Of a DNA stretch of 64,000 nt, positions 1 to 13,212 are shown in pieces. Origin of the DNA: Rhopalosiphum padi (lineage: Eukaryota; Arthropoda; Insecta; Hemiptera; Aphididae); the NCBI RefSeq assembly GCF_020882245.1, contig NC_083600.1:11160001-11224000 (forward strand). The letters are read 5' to 3'. A program made the position numbers and the translations under genes. The stretch's first letter is position 1; every line of letters begins with the position of its first letter. The notes beneath the pieces are model-generated. The model worked only from the letters and a program-made list of their open reading frames with translations. It searched no databases and was not told the origin of the DNA.

Positions 1-449
1 AAAACGAATCATTGTAAATACTTGAAATTTTTACCATATGTTTATGTTATAGCGTTATCTATTTACAATACAATTTTTAAAATATTTTGACTTTGTTTAA
101 GCTATTTATAGACAATTTAAAATTTCGATTTTTCTAAGTTTTTATTTTTGAAATGACTATAAAAAAAATTTGGCAAACAAAAAAATCTTTAAAATGTAAT
201 ACAAAGTTTATTATGAGTTGTATGTACTCATCAAAGTAAAAAACTTATTACTTATTACGAATTTATAACTTATAAACCTAAATCTACCTAAATCTACCTA
301 GGAAACGGATTTTATTGTAAATACATATATTTATTGGAATGAGATATTTTAAATCTGATAAATAATATATACGATTTAGATCGTTCTAATTGAAATAAAC
401 CTAAATTTATTTTATATATTTTTGCATATTTGGTAAATAAGTTCATATT

Positions 450-790
450 TTGTATATATTAGTCATTTTTGATTTTTTCATTGATTTTCGCCGACGTTTA
501 ACATCATCTGCTTCGTCTAAAATAACAAGATATATAATTTTTGACAGAGATATTTTAATAGGAAAAATTCAACAAAGATTTCTGGAAATTGAATACACTC
601 CTTCTGCTATAGTGGATAAGAATTATTATATATTATGTATCACATCTGTTGATGTGAAACGGTCTTTTAGCCAAAAGTATTCTCCGACCAAACCGTCGTA
701 ATTTTTTAAATTTGCAAACTTATAACAATATGTTGTTTCTCATTGCTTTGTTCCGGAATAATATTCATAATTTTATATACTTATATCATT
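450..790 (+). pseudogene. Degenerate C-terminal fragment of a hAT-like transposase
   Basis: An open stretch of 83 codons (450-701) ends with a SVDVKRSFS motif. After a stop codon the same frame continues with NL, then YVVSHCF, and meets further stops. The order S-x-DV-x-RSFS followed by NL and YVV-x-HCF resembles the dimerisation tail of hAT-type or CGGBP1-like transposases common in aphid genomes. There is no start context and no catalytic region, and stops interrupt the tail, so it is a relic. It lies between two copies of a short motif (aaacggattttattgtaa, near 302 and, inverted, near 938) that may be the remains of flanking inverted repeats. Confidence 0.4.
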
Positions 791-1289
791 TGTATTACTT
801 TCTTTTAATATTTATAATTATAAAATATTTATTTTTTTGTAATTTTCTATACTAACGCATTTTTTCAATTTTTACATATTTTAGATTTTTCATTCCATAT
901 TTTAAGAAAAATTGATGTTCATAACATATTGATTTTTTTATTACAATAAAATCCGTTCCCTATAGATAAGCATTTAAAGTTCAAATGTTTATGAAATATA
1001 TCAAAATTGCGAAAATTTGCAAGGAATTTTGAAGTTGAAAATTCGTAAAATGTTTGTGAATTTGTGATTTATACCTAAGATTATAAAATTCAATACAAAG
1101 TTATAAAAAAGTTTTCCTTCAAGTAACTGTAAAAAAAAAAAAATCTAACGTTAATATAGAAAAAAATTTATGAGCGTATGAAATTTAATTTTTTACAAAA
1201 TCGCGTAAAATAACGATGATATATTAAAATTTAAATATATCTTATACCAAATATAATATATCTTACGAATTATACTAAACTGACAAATC

Positions 1290-1430
1290 GTGTCCCTTCA
1301 GAATTGTTTTTCGTATACAATGATAGTATGATACCTGTCAGTCCTGTCATTGCATTCAAATTTAACACATCCATTATAGTGACCTACTCTCCATCTCTAC
1401 TATACAGCGAAGCAATACCCACTTGCCCAC
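1290..1430 (-). repeat. Dispersed repeat family R1, copy A
   Basis: Read on the minus strand this shares a core (cactataatggatgtgttaaatttgaa, abbreviated: cac-t-taatggatgtg then ttaaatttga) and a downstream gtatacgaaaaac block with copies near 23.2, 37.4, 48.6, 50.1, 51.4 and 62.8 kb. No coding potential is visible. The surrounding 1-1280 is otherwise AT-rich DNA in which I see only decayed repeat sequence. Confidence 0.6.
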
Positions 1431-1811
1431 CCTTTTTTTAATTGCACTTATATTTATGTTTATATTTCTTTATTCATATTTTATTTATATTTTTTAAAAT
1501 TATTGATTTCGTTATGCAGGTTATTTTTTGATTGAGTAATAATGTGAAATTATTTTTATATAACGAAATGTAGTGAAATTGTTTTTTTATAATTTTGTAT
1601 TAGCCGGTTTAATAATAATTGTTGTCACTTTTTAAATTAATAATGTATGGCAACTGTCTATTATTATTTATTGAAGTATATGAATCTTATAGAATAGAAA
1701 ATATGAACAAATACATTTTAATTATCCTTATTAGTTATTGCTTCTTTATTCTTTTAAAGGAAGTTTATTTACCTAACATCCAGATTCTAGTCTCTAGATA
1801 TGCGTATAGGA

Positions 1812-2068
1812 CAGTGACGTACGCAGAAAAAAGTTTTGGGGGGTGTTTTTGAAAATCAGTTATTAAAAAGTAGAACTTTTTTTAATAAATAAACAAAAAA
1901 AATTTATGAAAATTACCAATTAGGTATACTTAAAATAATTTTTTGAAATACAAACATTGATATAACAAAATTAACATTAAAATTGAATAATAGTAAATAA
2001 TCATACAAAAACCCAAGTATTTTGTTAGGTGTTTGAACACCCAAAACACTCCCCTGTGTAGGTTCCTG
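1812..2068. mobile_element. hAT-like MITE, 257 bp, diverged ends
   Basis: The left end begins CAGTGACGTACGCAG and the right end reads as a diverged inverted copy (complement AGGAACCTACACAGG). Inside both ends is a G-rich run (ttttggggggtg and, inverted, tgttttgggtg). The flanking 8-mers gtatagga and gtttaggg match at 6 of 8 positions, as expected for an old 8-bp hAT target duplication. There is no open reading frame. The boundaries are less certain than for the other elements. Confidence 0.45.
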
Positions 2069-2149
2069 GTTTAGGGGAATTAAGTAAATTTACATTTAGT
2101 ATTTACCCGGTCGAACATATAGAATACCTATTTTTATAAACGTTCGTGT

Positions 2150-2660
2150 GTCATGGCGTAAGCGAAAAACGAGTTTGTTCTTCCAAGCTGTTTGGCGGGC
2201 GACGTTATCAGTGTCGCGACGACGATAGTTTGTACATTTGTATTATTGTAAACAAATTATACTTAGCACCACAACAGCTCAGGCTCCTCTCGTGACGTTC
2301 GGCGCCGAGAGGAAATCCAATGCAACAACTACACCTAACCTACCCATTCCGATTTATTTACTAATATTATGTCGGCCGGAACAACACGAACAATAGTAAC
2401 GTTATGTCCGAAATGCGTGTACACGGTACGACAGCGGCTTCAATCCGTCGTACCCACTGACCGTTCGTCGTCGTTTGTCTCTATCTAACGTTCGGCAACA
2501 AGAACTGTGAGCGGAACCGGTTGTCACCTGTCTTCGCCCAGTAACTTCGCGATTCTGACTGCTTGGTCGTCTGCCGCCCGTTGGCCGAATTCAATCAAAT
2601 CCTGTTGCTACCACAGTCCAATTTGTTCTCCTACTCGGACTACAGGCTTATCAAACTTTG
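2150..2660 (+). promoter_or_regulatory. CpG-rich promoter and noncoding first exon of NFRKB
   Basis: This 510-bp block stands out from its surroundings by being GC-rich and full of CpG (for example gacgttcggcgccgagagg). It ends in a good splice donor (ctttg then gtgagc, donor at 2661). The next strong acceptor on the plus strand is at 4583-4584, 27 bases before the NFRKB start codon. The simplest reading is a promoter followed by a 5' noncoding exon spliced to the start-codon exon. The transcription start cannot be fixed from sequence alone. Confidence 0.55.
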
Positions 2661-4584
2661 GTGAGCATAACATTTAGACTGTGTGCTTACCTACACAGTA
2701 AGTTGCTTACTGCATTATCCATTACTTTTGTGTTTTGACTTCATTATGATGTGTCTATGTCCGCGACGGATATACTGTGGTTTGGAATATTTATGCAATA
2801 CCATTTGCCCGATGACAGTTTTATCAGACACAAGTTCACTAGATTTTCTTAAATCAATTAGAATTAGATCTAAGATAAGTTATAAAAATAATATTATAAA
2901 TTCAATATTCATGTAAGTTGATAAAGACACCCTTATGATATAGAAATACCTAATCAAACCTATTTTTTATGATTTAATTTGGGTACCTAAGTATCCAAAA
3001 ATGTTTTGAAGTGGTGGTTTTTAATCATAAATAAACTAACAATACTTGTATTTAATAAAAATATAATTTTTTGTTATAGTATATAAATATAATATGTCTA
3101 ACAACCGATAGAATTTAATTTTACTTTCAAATTTTTTTTCATCATATTTATTTTAATTTGTACCATCTGTTTAAAAAAATATTAACAAAAAGCGCAATAG
3201 ATAGAGGTTAGACAAGAGGGCTTGGTTGGCTTGATTGAAGAAATTATCCACTAATAATATTTCATATCGTGGTTAGTCGACTAGTAAGTCACTATACCAG
3301 TTACGCTTTAGATGTACCTACTTTCAAATACTATTATTTTATAATTATCTAATATGAAAAATTATTTCTAGAATAAATGGAATAAAAACCAATTTGGCTG
3401 ATTGAAATAAAATGCAAATAAAAGTATATATTTATAAATAATATGTGTAGGTATAAATGATTTTCATGTTTGTTAAATATCTATTCGGTTAAGCAAGTAG
3501 CTATAATTTATTTTTTAACAAATAACAAGTATTAACATTATATTTTATTGTAAAATTTATTTACTGTATTTAAATAGTAGATAATACATAAATGTTACAG
3601 AAATTCAGTACCCATAACCATCATTATTGAAACTGATGAGTGATGACCTTGACATTTACTCATAATTTCTAACATTTATTAGTAACTTTAGCATTTATGG
3701 AAATGTAAAAATTAAATTTGATATAAGTTAAAAATAAAAAATATATTTTTTTTTATTTGTTACAATTTATACACAATCTGTACCAGTAGGCACAATAAGA
3801 GTATGAGCTATGTGAAAAAAAGAAAACATGAACAATTTGATTGAAGAAACCATTTATTGATGATACTTCGTCTTTTATTCATTTATTTTTAGTTTTCATA
3901 TTCTATTTATTTTGTGTTAAGAATTGTTATCTAACAGGTGTCTACACCATTTTTTCTCAAGGCGACGAGGAGGATTTCTTGGGATGGCTAAAGTTTTTTA
4001 TGAGTGGATTTAGGTGAGGGTTAAGGTGTAGGTAAAACTGTTTATAGTAACTTTTGGCCTTTTCATGTTTATGTGCAAGTATTTATGTAGGGTGTGATTA
4101 AATAAGTATGGAGGAAAATTGGTTATTTTCTTCAGTATAATATTTTGGAATCTTTGTATTTTATTTAGACTGAAGGTTTTTGCATTACCTCATAACTGTA
4201 ATCCGTAGGTCCAAGGTCCAAATTGGTTTTATTAGATATTTATAGAGAAGTAATTTAATGTTTAATTTTGAGTGTTTGTTGTTGAACAATAAGAGGAAAT
4301 AAAATATGTTTTAGAAGTTGTTATATATTCTATTTTAATAAATCATACATAACTGGTCAAGTTTTTATCCCTATAGAATGTAAATATAGTTTATTTTATA
4401 GTCACCAATTTAAAAATAAGTTATTTTCATATTAAAATTCTATATAAACTAAAATATAAGCTAATTTTTTAATAATGAGTTTAAGTTAACAATTTTAACT
4501 TAAATTATAATTTAGACATTAAATAAAATAGCGTATTAGCTTTTTATGTATCAATTTTTGATTTTATAATCATATTTGTTTTAG
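2661..4584 (+). other. Inferred 5' UTR intron of NFRKB
   Basis: AT-rich sequence between the donor at 2661 and the acceptor ending at 4584 (tttgttttag). I see no coding exon, RNA gene or recognisable mobile element in it; the short open stretch 2683-2916 has no protein-like composition. Confidence 0.5.
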
Positions 4585-4611
4585 TAACATTTTTGATTTA
4601 AAATCATCACC

Positions 4612-7600
4612 ATGTCGAGTTATAATGACTATCAACATTGGCCCCAAGAGTCCACATCAAATTCAGATGAAGATGAATTGTCATCTCCTGAAATTGAGCA
4701 GGACGATAGTGATGATGATACTGAGTCATCTACATCTAGTACTAGTACTTCTGGTACAAGTAGTAGTGGTAGCAGTCAGTCAGGTTCAGATTCTGAAAGT
4801 ACTAGCACTGCCGATGAAGATGAAACTATATCATTGAAAACTGAAACTGTGATAGCCAATAAAACTGAGCTTAGTTTACCAGCTGGAATGTGTGAAGATG
4901 AAGAAGTTTTCAAACAATTATTTTCTGTTAACTCTTGGGTGTGCCTTAGTGATCTACAAAAGCAACATTTAAAGGTAAATAATATGTACAAATTTGTATC
5001 AAATACAGAATAATAACATTTTTAGCTTAGATATATAATAATTTATAAAAAAAATAATACAATTTTGTCATATAGAATTTTCTTCCTACATTTTCTGAAA
5101 ATGATCTAATGGAAAAAGAAATTACTTTAAGAATGCTTTTTGGTGGAAAAAGTTTTCGATTCGGTGTTAATCCAATCGATGATTTTCATGATAAATTAAA
5201 AAATGGACATTTTCGACCTGATATTGTCAAAATGAAATCACTTTTACGACGATCGCTCAAGAGAGAGTATAGGTAATATTATTGAAACAAACTTTTTTAC
5301 TTGAGTTTTAATTTTTATTTTAATAATGTGTTTTTAACAATATTTTAGAAAAAGTCAACGTATATATAATTACAATATGTTAAAAAAATTAATTTCTGGG
5401 CGTAAAAAGGTTATTGATGATTTAAATAGTTCTACTACATCTATGACAAACAATGACGGTATGAATGATAATGATATGCATCAGCAAGTTAAAAGAAGAT
5501 ATTTCGAAGAAGTTTCTGATATTAAACAATTAGTTGGGGATGCCTCTGAAGATAGTTCAGATAGCAATTATCAAGGTTAAAAGCAAGCTTACATACTTTT
5601 TGGTTATCAGTTTATAATTATAATTATTTTATTTTTTTTAAATATTTAGAACGACCACCTACTCGTTTGGCTAAAAAACAGCGACGTAATTTAAGTATTA
5701 TACAAGATTCACTTGAACCTGAGCTAGAAATTATTACTTCTACCTTGTCAAGTTTTCCTGATAGACTAGATTTGTGTAAAGTTGCTTTGCCATTAAGTAA
5801 TCCATTTGAGCCCTCTGATGAAATGTATAAAGAAATGTTAATATCTCACAAGAGAAAAAAAAAGAAAATTGAACAGGTATGTTATTCTAATACAATGTAT
5901 GTAGTTATAATAATAATAATAATATATTTATATTTATTTAAGGAACATAAACGTATGAAATATGAACAAATCAAAGAACATATTAAACCAGTAGTGTCAT
6001 TAAGCACAGCAGAGAAAAAGAAATCAGCAAATAGTGATCGGCCTCGGTTGAAGCGTACAAAACCTGTCAAACATCAAAACCAGTCAATTCCAACACCACT
6101 TCAATTAGATGTACAACCTCCTTTGCAGTTAGATGTACAATCACCTGTACAAATTCCTGTGCCACTAGATGCAAAACTTCCTGTCCAATTAGATGCACAA
6201 TCTCCTGTGCAGTTAAATGCACAACCTCAAGTACAGTTAGATGTACAACCTCAAGTACAGTTAGATGTACAACCTCAAGTACAGTTAGACGTACAATCTC
6301 ATAAACAGATAGATGCACAATCTCAAGTGCAGCTAGATGATCAACCTCATGTGCAGTTAGATGTACAACCTACTATGCAGTTAGATGTGCAACCTAATAT
6401 GCAGTTAGATGAATCGCACAATATTTTATCAAAACAAGAAGAGAGGACTCTATCAGAAAAGTGTAGTACTTCATATACTAAAGAAGAGACACTCCAAAAT
6501 GTAGTTTCACCTCCACTTCTTTCACCATCATCACCATCGATTTCTTTATCAAATATGGCTGAAGAAGAATCAATCAAGACTAATTTGAATGCCATTAAAT
6601 TAGATTCTTGTACTCCTATTCTAACAGATTTTTTAAAAATGGAAGAAGAAATAACTTTAAATGATGCTATTAAACTAGAACCTATTAGTTTAACAGCTGA
6701 AGAAATACGTAAAGCAGAAGAAGGTCAAGCTGCTGCAGCTATGTTATTAGAACAAATGAGTGATGTCGAAGAGAAGTACAATCCACCATTAATTCCTTCA
6801 CCACCACTTCCGTCACCTCCACCATCGCCATCTCCATCACCACCTCTATCATCACCACCACCTTCATCATCGAGACTATCACCACCACCACTACCTGAAA
6901 ATATTTCAGATTCTAAGTTCAGTCCACCTAACTATATTCAGAGAGAGTTTCATCCAGAAGACATGTTAACTAGTACAATGCAAACCATAAATACAGAGTA
7001 AGTATTATTTTATTATGTTATCATCAAGGTTTGGAGGTTGTAGGAGTTACATAATGTTCTATATACTCTTGATGTATGATAGATCAGGTTAGAAATCCGA
7101 ATTATCCAAATGTAAGTTAAAAAATAGAAAATTTAAAATATATATTTAGTCAATTTTAGGGAAAAAGGGCATAATATTTTTTTGATTTTCTCACACATAT
7201 TAAGCATATATGATATACTCTAAAAATATTTTTTTTTTGTGAATATTTTGCCTATTTAGCTCCTATGACTTCTGATCCCTTGTTATATTATTTGGTAACT
7301 AATTATTAAAATTTTGCCGTGCATTATATTATTGAAATTTTAATAAATTTTTTGAATTATTTAGATCTCCACCTAGGATAATACATCCTTGTTTACACTC
7401 TCTAACTCCTAGTGATTATGGTTCTAAACAGCTATCATTATCACCAGTGTCTACTCCTAGTAAAGTCATAACAGATTCTAATTATGTTGGATCATTATCA
7501 GAGTTAGAGGGTTTTCATGTTTTAGATATTAAAACTATGTGCAATGAGGATTTAGATCTGAAAACGTATGTTAAAATATATTTTTAATTATATTTAAATT

Positions 7601-10600
7601 ATGTACAAAATATTTTATTTATTTTTATGTTTACATTTTAGTCCTCAAATGAGAAAAATGGTTTCTAGTTTCTTTGCACTTATAAGGGATATAATCTGTG
7701 CCAACTGGGATTACCGTATGGATATGACTGCACTGAATGAACGAGTTAATGATTGGGTGATTTCAACATTTAATAACAGAACAAATCCAGATTGGTACCA
7801 CAGCTTAACATTAAAAACTTGGCCAAAATCACTACAGTCAGCTATAGGTTTCTTAGCAGGACATTTCCCTGGTAAATTTGATATTTTTTGTTTATATAAA
7901 TTGTATAATAAATCATGTAATATACTGTTTTTTTTAGAATGGCAGCCTGAAGATTTTGTTCCTTATATTGAATATAAGCCTAGTTTAGATATTTATCAAT
8001 GGATTGGTGCTGGTAGAGATTCAGACACTCGACTTGGAGATTTATGCAAGTGCTGGTTACATAACTTGAATAATATTAGCTCAAAATTGAAAAGTATTAA
8101 TGATGATGTGATTGGTATTAAAAATGTACCAATTCCATCTACAACAGATATTATTTCAACAATTGAAATGTCTGAAACTGATTCAACAATTCCTATACCT
8201 TTACCGTTATTAGACACATGGATAGTGACTCCTTCTAGTGATGAAGAACGTGCAATTTTTCAGGCTCAAGTAAATTCAATTATATAATAAATATAAAACA
8301 AAAATGTTTTGATTACTATAACATTTTTATTAAAAATTAGGAAAAGCAACGATTTTTAAAACCACATCGTTCATTTATTTATCAAATGCATGGTTATGAG
8401 TCGGTTGTGGGTCCTGTGCGCGGTATTTATAATTCATCTAATATTCACAAAGCAGCTCGTGGTCATTCCTTGTTGATTGAAAATAGACCTCATTTCATAT
8501 CAATATTAGTATTAGGTAAGTTATTATTATTTATGCTCTTGTAATAGAATAAAATAATACATTATATTAATTATTATTATGTAATTTCAGTACGTGATGC
8601 AACAGCTAGATTACCAAATGGAATGGGAACTCGTAGTGACATTTGTACCTTACTTAAAGATTCTCAATACTTGATGGAAGCAAATCTAACTGAATTACAT
8701 AATGCTGTTAGTGGAGCATTGGATAGATTGCATTATGAACATGATCCATGTGTTAAATATGATCCAAAACGTAAAATATGGATTTATTTACACAGAGGAC
8801 GAAAATTGGAAGAATTTGGTATGTACACGACAATACATATTATATTCTTGTATTAATGTCATAACATATTTTTTCACGGTATTTTCAAAGAAATTGTGTA
8901 GAGAAATAACGCTTAAATAATAAAAGTAATTTATATGTGCTTTTTAAAATTTTTATCGTATAAAATGGTATTAATATTCTACTATAATTGTATTTATATT
9001 TTCATTAAATATAGTTACAAAGTTTAAAACAAAATAAAAAATTAAAAAAATTGTTGATGAGAATTTATCAAGGTTTTAATACGTTTAATTATATTTAAGT
9101 AGAAGATATGAATGATATAAAATAGGATATATTTTAACAAATTATAAATTAATATGTTTAACTTTTTCTACTAGAAATATCTGTATTATGTTTCAGAACG
9201 TTTGCATTTGGAACAACAAGGGGCAGTCAAAATGAAATGCTGGCGAAGAAATAAAGCACAAAAAAAACCATTAGAACCAAAACGTACACCAACTAGAAAA
9301 TTAACATCAAACGTTCTTTTAGAATCTTTATCAATGTTAGATTTACCTACAAGTTCAACTTCAGACTCTTTGCCAAGTTCAAGCACATCACCTGTATTGC
9401 CTGATATGCGTGTCACTCAAGAAATGACTGGGATAGATCATTCAAAACAATCAATAAAAACACCTAGGGTTACTAAGAATCGAAAAGTACCAATACAAAC
9501 CATGCAAATGACAGATAACGCAGTTGAGCTAAACATAGATTGTCCAACATTAATTGATCAAAATAGTACAGTTTCTTCCCAAATATTTTCCATCCCTGTT
9601 TCAAACCATATTTCAACAGTTACAGCTACTAATAGCTCAATTATTTCTTCTAATAATATTCCCAATCAATCATTTTCTGGCAACATTACTAGCCATTCAA
9701 TTATAAGTAGTAATAGTCAATCAATTGCTAATAGTTTTACCTGTCAATCAATTGCCAATAATATAAGTAGTCAATCAATTGCTGGTAATATTTTAAGTCA
9801 GTCAAAGGCTGTTAACAGCTTAAAAGTAGTTAGCAGTCAAGCTGTATCCAATAATGGACAGATGATCAACATTTCCCAAACTATGAACAGCAATAATCAA
9901 ACATTTATCAATAACAATAAAATGGTTGTAAACAATATATCTTCAAATGTATGTAATTTTTATTTTTTTATTTATCATCATTTTTAAGTTAAAATTTATT
10001 TTTAGAAACAAGTGTTATCATCTGGAGATCTGTTAGCAATTGGTTCTAGAAAGAAAACAAAACATGTACAAATTGCTCAACCAGTTTCTATTGGACAATC
10101 TTCTGGTATATTTTATTTGTTATTTATCTTTTAAAATTACATAATATATATTACATAATTACTTTTCATTTTAGGACTTACAAATTATCAACATGATCAT
10201 CATCTTAATATTACCAAATCACCTCAAATTAAAGAACAACAACGCCAGATATTAGTTTTAAAACAAAAGCGATCTGATCATTCAATTTCTAGTTCTGAAC
10301 AAAATACAACTGTTGTTAACCAAACTGATACTATAAAACCACAAACTGTTCAACATTTTATTCAACTACAGAATCAACAAAAGTTGCAGAAACAACAACA
10401 AAATATGCAACTGAAACTCTTGCAACATAAACAGATTCAACAGCAAACTTTACAACAAAATAAACAGCAAGTCATTATCAGAAAGACTGATGGGGATGAT
10501 AAAACAGAAGCAGTAGACACCGAACAGCCTCAAGTTATATTCTTAAAACAGGGTCCAAGGAATGTCCAACAGCAGGAGGCACAACAAATAACACAACAAC

Positions 10601-12529
10601 AATTACAACAGTTATTGATGTTAAGGCCACAGCAACAGGCAGGACAACAGGCTCAGGTTGTCATGGTTAAACAACAAGGAAATGATCAGAAATCTATTGC
10701 ACTTAAGGTTTGTTGTATTTTTCTTTATATTTATATTAAAATTTATATCTTAAAATACATACATTACATATTATTATCTTCTATAATTTATAAGCGAAGT
10801 TATGATTTAGTTTTTGATCGTGTGTAGAACCCTGGGTTTACACTGATTGCGGGGTATTTTTAGTATTTTTAATTTGTTGAAAATTGTCCATATTATTTTT
10901 ATGTGGCCTCATCTTAATTTTCTCATTAGTATAAAATAATAGTACTGTGAAAATATAAAACAAGCACATTTCTTATGAAAATAATCTTGACTTTTCCATA
11001 CATAATATATTTTTGTATGTAATAATATTTTATCGATTTAAAATTAATAATTAATATTTTAATACAATACATGTGGATGTGATGCTATGAATGACCACTT
11101 GTAGTTTTGACTATTTTTTTTTCCTTAGGTTAGTTTTAATTCTTATCTTAATAATATTGATAATAAATTGAAATCAATTAACAAGTTTGTGTAAATTTTT
11201 TTCAATATTGATTATACCAAAATATAAATAAATTTGTTTGGTTCCTTAAAGTTTTCTATCAGAGAATTCTAAGAATATATAAAATGTATTTTTAAAAGTA
11301 TGTGTCATCTATAGAATTTTTAATAATTGCTGTAATATTTTGTTCTAATCTAGCCAATATTGACATCACTCCGTGGTACAAAAATTCAACAAACTCCAGC
11401 AAAAACTGCTAATTTGTTAGTACAAGCAAGACAAGCCACTCCAAATGTACAGCGAAAAATTACTAAACCTCTTGTTGGCAAGTTTATGTCTAATCAAAGA
11501 GCACAATTACCTGTTGATTCAGTTCTTGCTAATAGAAAATTATCTGGTATTCCAGGTTAGATAATTAAAAATATATACTAGTTTATTATTATTTATTAAT
11601 TATTTTATGTTTATTATTTAGGCACTCCATTACGAATTTCTGGAGTACAAACTTCTAAAAGTGGTCAACCACACTATACAGTGGTGACTGTTGCTCAACC
11701 AAAACTTATGCCATCAAATCAACCAAATATTGGACAGGTTATTAATTTAAAATTATTTTTAACTGTATTTTTATGTACTTAAATTTATGTTTTTTTTTCT
11801 TATAGAAAACACCTACACGAATATCAACTATAAATGATCGTTTAAAATCCGGTGATACCAATCAACCACAAACTGTACGTGTGGTTCAATCACAAATTGG
11901 TGGAAAACCTTTATTAGTCACTAATAAAGTAAGTTTATATTTTTAAAAGTATTAAGTTTAGTGATGAAAACTATTTTCTTGCATAGTCCTCTAATTGTGG
12001 ATATATTTCTTCTTTAAAAATGAAACTTAGGTAAATTTTGTTTTCTGACACTTCACACTTGGTTCTTTAGTTTATGATATAAAAATTATGTTCACGAGAT
12101 ACTATGATAGGAATTATATTAAAAACCATTGAAACATTAACTAGATACAAATATTAATTATAATTCATTTTCACAGGCACAGATTTCATCAGCTATTACG
12201 GGTATATCAACATCATCACCAGTAGTTAGTTCTACCGCCAACACTTATACTGTGGTGCAACAAGGTTCTCAACAAATACTTGTACCTGCAAGTTCTTTAA
12301 AATCTTTTCAAGGGTTAAAAGTTATACCAATATCACAACACAATCTTAAAGGTTTATATTTTTGCATTAGTTACAAACTGCATAAATTTGACTAAAATAA
12401 AAAATTGTTACAGGACGATCACAAATGTTTGCTCGAATATTAAATTCTGATAGTGTGAGACCTGTGTTTATTCACCAACAGTCCAATCAAGACACTTGCA
12501 GCCAAGGACCAAATGAATCAAATACTTAA
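4612..12529 (+). CDS. NFRKB: Nuclear factor related to kappa-B-binding protein (INO80 complex subunit)
   Basis: Subunit of the INO80 chromatin-remodelling complex, which works in the nucleus and also recruits and controls the deubiquitinase UCH37. Coding exons with consensus splice sites: 4612-4974, 5076-5272, 5349-5575, 5650-5876, 5943-6997, 7365-7565, 7642-7871, 7938-8269, 8341-8515, 8591-8818, 9197-9948, 10006-10105, 10175-10707, 11354-11555, 11622-11737, 11806-11928, 12177-12351, 12414-12529. They join in frame to about 1783 residues, longer than human NFRKB (about 1300). Residues 1-75 are acidic and Ser-rich. About 90-215 is the DEUBAD-type domain (SVNSWVCLSDLQ, LFGGKSFRFGVNP). Residues 390-495 are an 8-residue repeat and 618-656 are Pro-rich. 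From about 757 comes the NFRKB winged-helix-like region. At 945-1078 is the most conserved block (MHGYESVVGPV, SGALDRLHYEHDPCVKYD, WIYLHR). The C-terminal third is Gln/Ser-rich. The start follows a good context (atcaccATG) just after an acceptor. Confidence 0.95.
6096..6413 (+). repeat. 24-bp coding tandem repeat in NFRKB
   Basis: About 13-14 units of a 24-bp repeat encoding variants of QLDVQPQV. The central units (near 6226-6300) are almost identical at DNA level, while the outer units have drifted (QLDAQSPV, QIDAQSQV, MQLDVQPN). The frame is kept throughout, so the array lengthens the linker between the DEUBAD and winged-helix regions without breaking the protein. Confidence 0.85.
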
Positions 12530-12709
12530 CCTTTGTGGGATAACAGTTCCTTATTAATTATTTTTTTATTTATATACATTCGTTATACAATATATTATAA
12601 TGACATGATTTATTATAAACCATAATAAGGTTTAAATATGACTTAAATGTCTACTTTGTGTATGTAGTCTGATTGTTACCTACTATTTTGTTTTATATTT
12701 GTTTGCTTC

Positions 12710-12739
12710 AATAAACTTTATTTGAAGGATTTCAATAAA
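12710..12739 (+). terminator. Paired polyadenylation signals of NFRKB
   Basis: Two AATAAA hexamers (12710-12715 and 12734-12739), each within the sequence tcaataaacttta, lie about 180-210 bases after the NFRKB stop codon at 12527-12529. They are the first canonical signals downstream of it. They also sit just before a large foldback element. Confidence 0.7.
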
Positions 12740-12782
12740 CTTTAATTTAAGTATTGGTTGTTGTTAAAAAACATAAATATAA

Positions 12783-13212
12783 CAAAACATTTTGTCAAAC
12801 TGTATAAAACACAGCTAAGTATAAAAAAAAAAAAACAGATCTTTAAGCACTGTAAAAATATATCATAAATAAATGCTAAATAAATAGATTTAAAGTAAAT
12901 TTATTTTGTGTCAATAATTTATTTATTTGGCGAGAAATTGAATACTTTATATGAAATGGCATACAAAATCACGCAATCAAAATAAACAAAACGCATTAGA
13001 AGTTCATAATAATTTAAAATATTATAATGGACATTTCTACTCAAAAATAGAATATCTTGCCAAGTAAATAAATTATTGACACAAAATAAGTGTACTTTAA
13101 ATCAATTTACTTAGCATTTATTTATGATATCACATCTTTATAGTGTTTAAAGATCTATTATTTTTTTTTACTTAGCCGTTTTTTACACGTTGTTTGACAA
13201 ATTGTTTTTATT
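12783..13212. mobile_element. Foldback element with arms of about 165 bp or more
   Basis: The left arm (about 12783-12945) is repeated in reverse complement at about 13050-13212. Matching blocks include ttttgtcaaac, gctaagta, agatctttaa, atcataaataaatgcta, gatttaaagta and ttttgtgtcaataattta. Weaker pairing continues into the middle, so nearly the whole 430 bp can fold on itself. There is no open reading frame, and the exact ends and target duplication cannot be read because the flanks are AT-rich. It begins about 45 bases after the second NFRKB poly(A) signal. Confidence 0.75.

Noticed and set aside
6067..6318. Minus-strand open frame with LTVLEVVH repeats
   Set aside because: Mirror image of the NFRKB octapeptide array on the opposite strand.
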